64,000 nucleotides of DNA from Chryseobacterium sp. GVT01B (GTDB lineage: Bacteria > Bacteroidota > Bacteroidia > Flavobacteriales > Weeksellaceae), in contig NZ_JAHXYI010000002.1 of NCBI RefSeq assembly GCF_019970045.1, positions 248,001 to 312,000 of the forward strand. The letters run 5' to 3'. Below, one piece after another: positions 62,423-64,000 of this stretch. Numbering within the stretch: the stretch's first letter is position 1; each line of letters opens with the position of its first letter. Below the pieces are notes generated by a model that was given only the letters and a program-made list of their open reading frames with translations, did no database searches and had not been told where the DNA came from. A program made the translations under genes and the position numbers.

Positions 62423-64000
62423 ATGGCAGAATATATTCTTGACAACGTTAATATCAGTACACTTTCCGCATATGACCTGCTGAAACATACCTCAGACAGT
62501 GCATTCATCGGAATCAGAGATTTCCGCGAAATCTACCCTGCTGCTATTGAAAACAATACAGGAATATTTACAAAGCAATCTTCATTACAGGATTTTCCAA
62601 TGGTCAGCATCAGCAAGGTTGGCAGTTCACTACTCTGCTCCTGCACGTGTGATGATCAGAAAGACAAGCTTTGTTCCCATCAGGCAGAAATCATCCATTG
62701 TATCATAGAGGATAAAAATTACCGCTTGTTTTTTGATGATATGCTTCGCAAAAAAGCCATTCTTCCCAAAGCCAAAGCATATGGATTGGAAAATGAACCG
62801 GATCTGGATCAATATTTTCAGCTTGAATACAGCGATGGTAAAATTGAAATTCATCCTAAGATCAAGGAAATGCTTCCTGTAGATGAGGTGATGCTTCAGA
62901 GAGATCTCCTTCCACAGCTTCCCTCAAAACTGGATGAATTGGCTGTACTGGAAACAGGAAAAAAACAGATATTGGTTATCGGTAAGCACCGCTATTATAA
63001 CCATATGACCTTCTCCCTGATGGAAGCGGAAATAACGCAGACAGGCAAGCTCAAAAATCCGGTGACTCCTGTAGATTCCATGCAGCTGATCTGGAGAGCC
63101 GAGAAACCGGCAGAAATTAAATTTTATACAGCCATTACCTCTTTTCAGAATAATTATAATGAAGATTACAATCCTTCAGAACTGGAAGCTTTAAAACTTA
63201 TTGTACAAAATCCTCTTGGATTGGATGTCTATTATCACGACCGGGAAATTGCAGAAACGGTGTCTGCAAAATCACTTTCTCAAGTTGAATTAAATACTTT
63301 AGATGCCGAGGTTCAATTATCTGTATTTAAGAAAGATCCGTTTTACGAAATAACAGGAGAATTGTTATTTAATGATATTTCTGTTCCTTTCAAAAATATT
63401 GTTCTCAGAAATGAATATTTTGTATATAACCGAAACATTTTCAGCTTTGTAGATCATCCCGACATGCTCAAAATCATCAGGTTTTTTAAGGCTAATAATG
63501 AAATTTTACTGATTCATTCCTCAAAATATGAGGCATTCATGAAGGACATCCTCTCTGCTATAGAAGAACGTATTCATATAAATTACAACTACATACAAGT
63601 CGCAACGAAAGTACAGCTTGAAGATAAGAATTATCACACGAAAAGAATAATTTATCTCCGTCAGCAGGAAAATTATATTGGTATTACTCCCGTTATGAAA
63701 TACGGAGATGTAGAAGTTCCGGTGTATTCCAGGAAGCAGCTTTTTGATACGGACCAAAATGGAAATCCATTTAAAATAGAAAGAAACGAACCTGCAGAGG
63801 CCCGCTTTACTTCACTGGTCATGCAGCAGCATCCTGATTTTGAAGAGCAGATGGACGGATATCAGTATTTTTATCTTCACAGGGATAAGTTTCTGGATAA
63901 CAACTGGTTTCTTGAAGCATTTGATACATGGAGAAATGAAGGGATAACCATACTGGGCTTTAATGAATTAAAAAATAACAAATTAAATTCCCATCGGGCT
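62423..64000 (+). CDS. SWIM zinc-finger protein, probable N-terminal part of an SNF2-type helicase (partial)
   Basis: The frame is open for 526 codons from the ATG at 62423 (MAEYILDNVNISTLSAYDLL) and leaves the window without a stop. A SWIM-type zinc finger is visible: C72-x-C74-x-C76, then C84-x-H86, in the segment LLCSCTCDDQKDKLCSHQAE. The remaining part (about 100-526) is a long region of mixed beta and alpha segments without motifs that I can name. In Bacteroidota a SWIM finger followed by such a region usually leads into an SNF2 DEAD/DEAH helicase, which would lie beyond base 64000. The helicase part is inference. Confidence 0.7.
   Translation, partial: MAEYILDNVNISTLSAYDLLKHTSDSAFIGIRDFREIYPAAIENNTGIFTKQSSLQDFPMVSISKVGSSLLCSCTCDDQKDKLCSHQAEIIHCIIEDKNYRLFFDDMLRKKAILPKAKAYGLENEPDLDQYFQLEYSDGKIEIHPKIKEMLPVDEVMLQRDLLPQLPSKLDELAVLETGKKQILVIGKHRYYNHMTFSLMEAEITQTGKLKNPVTPVDSMQLIWRAEKPAEIKFYTAITSFQNNYNEDYNPSELEALKLIVQNPLGLDVYYHDREIAETVSAKSLSQVELNTLDAEVQLSVFKKDPFYEITGELLFNDISVPFKNIVLRNEYFVYNRNIFSFVDHPDMLKIIRFFKANNEILLIHSSKYEAFMKDILSAIEERIHINYNYIQVATKVQLEDKNYHTKRIIYLRQQENYIGITPVMKYGDVEVPVYSRKQLFDTDQNGNPFKIERNEPAEARFTSLVMQQHPDFEEQMDGYQYFYLHRDKFLDNNWFLEAFDTWRNEGITILGFNELKNNKLNSHRA

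Overview
The window looks like a chromosomal segment of a Bacteroidota bacterium of the class Flavobacteriia, most like Chryseobacterium and relatives. The grounds are a SusC/SusD pair, a type IX secretion sorting domain, TAnnTTTG-type -7 promoter boxes, AT-rich DNA without Shine-Dalgarno sites, and the protein families present. The genus is inferred from sequence character, not from a search.

Region 1 (1-646) is the C-terminal end of a secreted protein with a ricin-type lectin domain. It is followed by a locally duplicated intergenic junction (about 612-1122).

Region 2 (1076-41914) is one uninterrupted minus-strand block of 25 genes for glucuronoarabinoxylan use. In transcription order it holds: a NUDIX-type sugar regulator, xylulokinase, xylose isomerase, SusC and SusD; five enzymes and an ExuT-like transporter for glucuronate (UxuA, an SDR mannonate/fructuronate oxidoreductase, UxaC, KdgK, Eda, MFS); then GH43, GH43, a CE1 esterase, GH43-CBM6, GH97, GH115, GH30 (T9SS-exported), GH3 and GH51; then AraB, AraD, AraA, an aldose 1-epimerase lipoprotein and a sodium/sugar symporter. 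The enzymes would cut the xylan backbone and remove glucuronate, arabinose, acyl and other side groups. SusCD would import oligosaccharides, and xylose, arabinose and glucuronate would enter central metabolism through three pathways encoded in the same block. Hairpins and intergenic gaps split it into several transcription units.

Region 3 (41915-46565) is an AT-rich, gene-poor stretch. It holds two tiny membrane-protein genes, a probable decayed reading frame, a convergent sce7725/sce7726 gene pair (sce7726 has a PD-(D/E)XK nuclease-like motif), a phage-type GH24 lysozyme, and intergenic hairpins. One site reads as a Crp/Fnr-box-driven small RNA.

Region 4 (46566-52845) is a plus-strand operon of a small Cys/His protein, a siderophore-type TonB receptor, two ABC-2 permeases and their ATPase.

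Region 5 (52942-64000) is ordinary chromosome: photolyase, two MFS exporters, three AraC regulators, an HD hydrolase, an SDR, small conserved proteins, and the N-terminal part of a SWIM-finger protein (probably an SNF2 helicase) that runs off the end. Three promoters here carry direct repeats exactly 21 bp apart at the same distance from a TAnnTTTG-like box, which suggests AraC-family operators.
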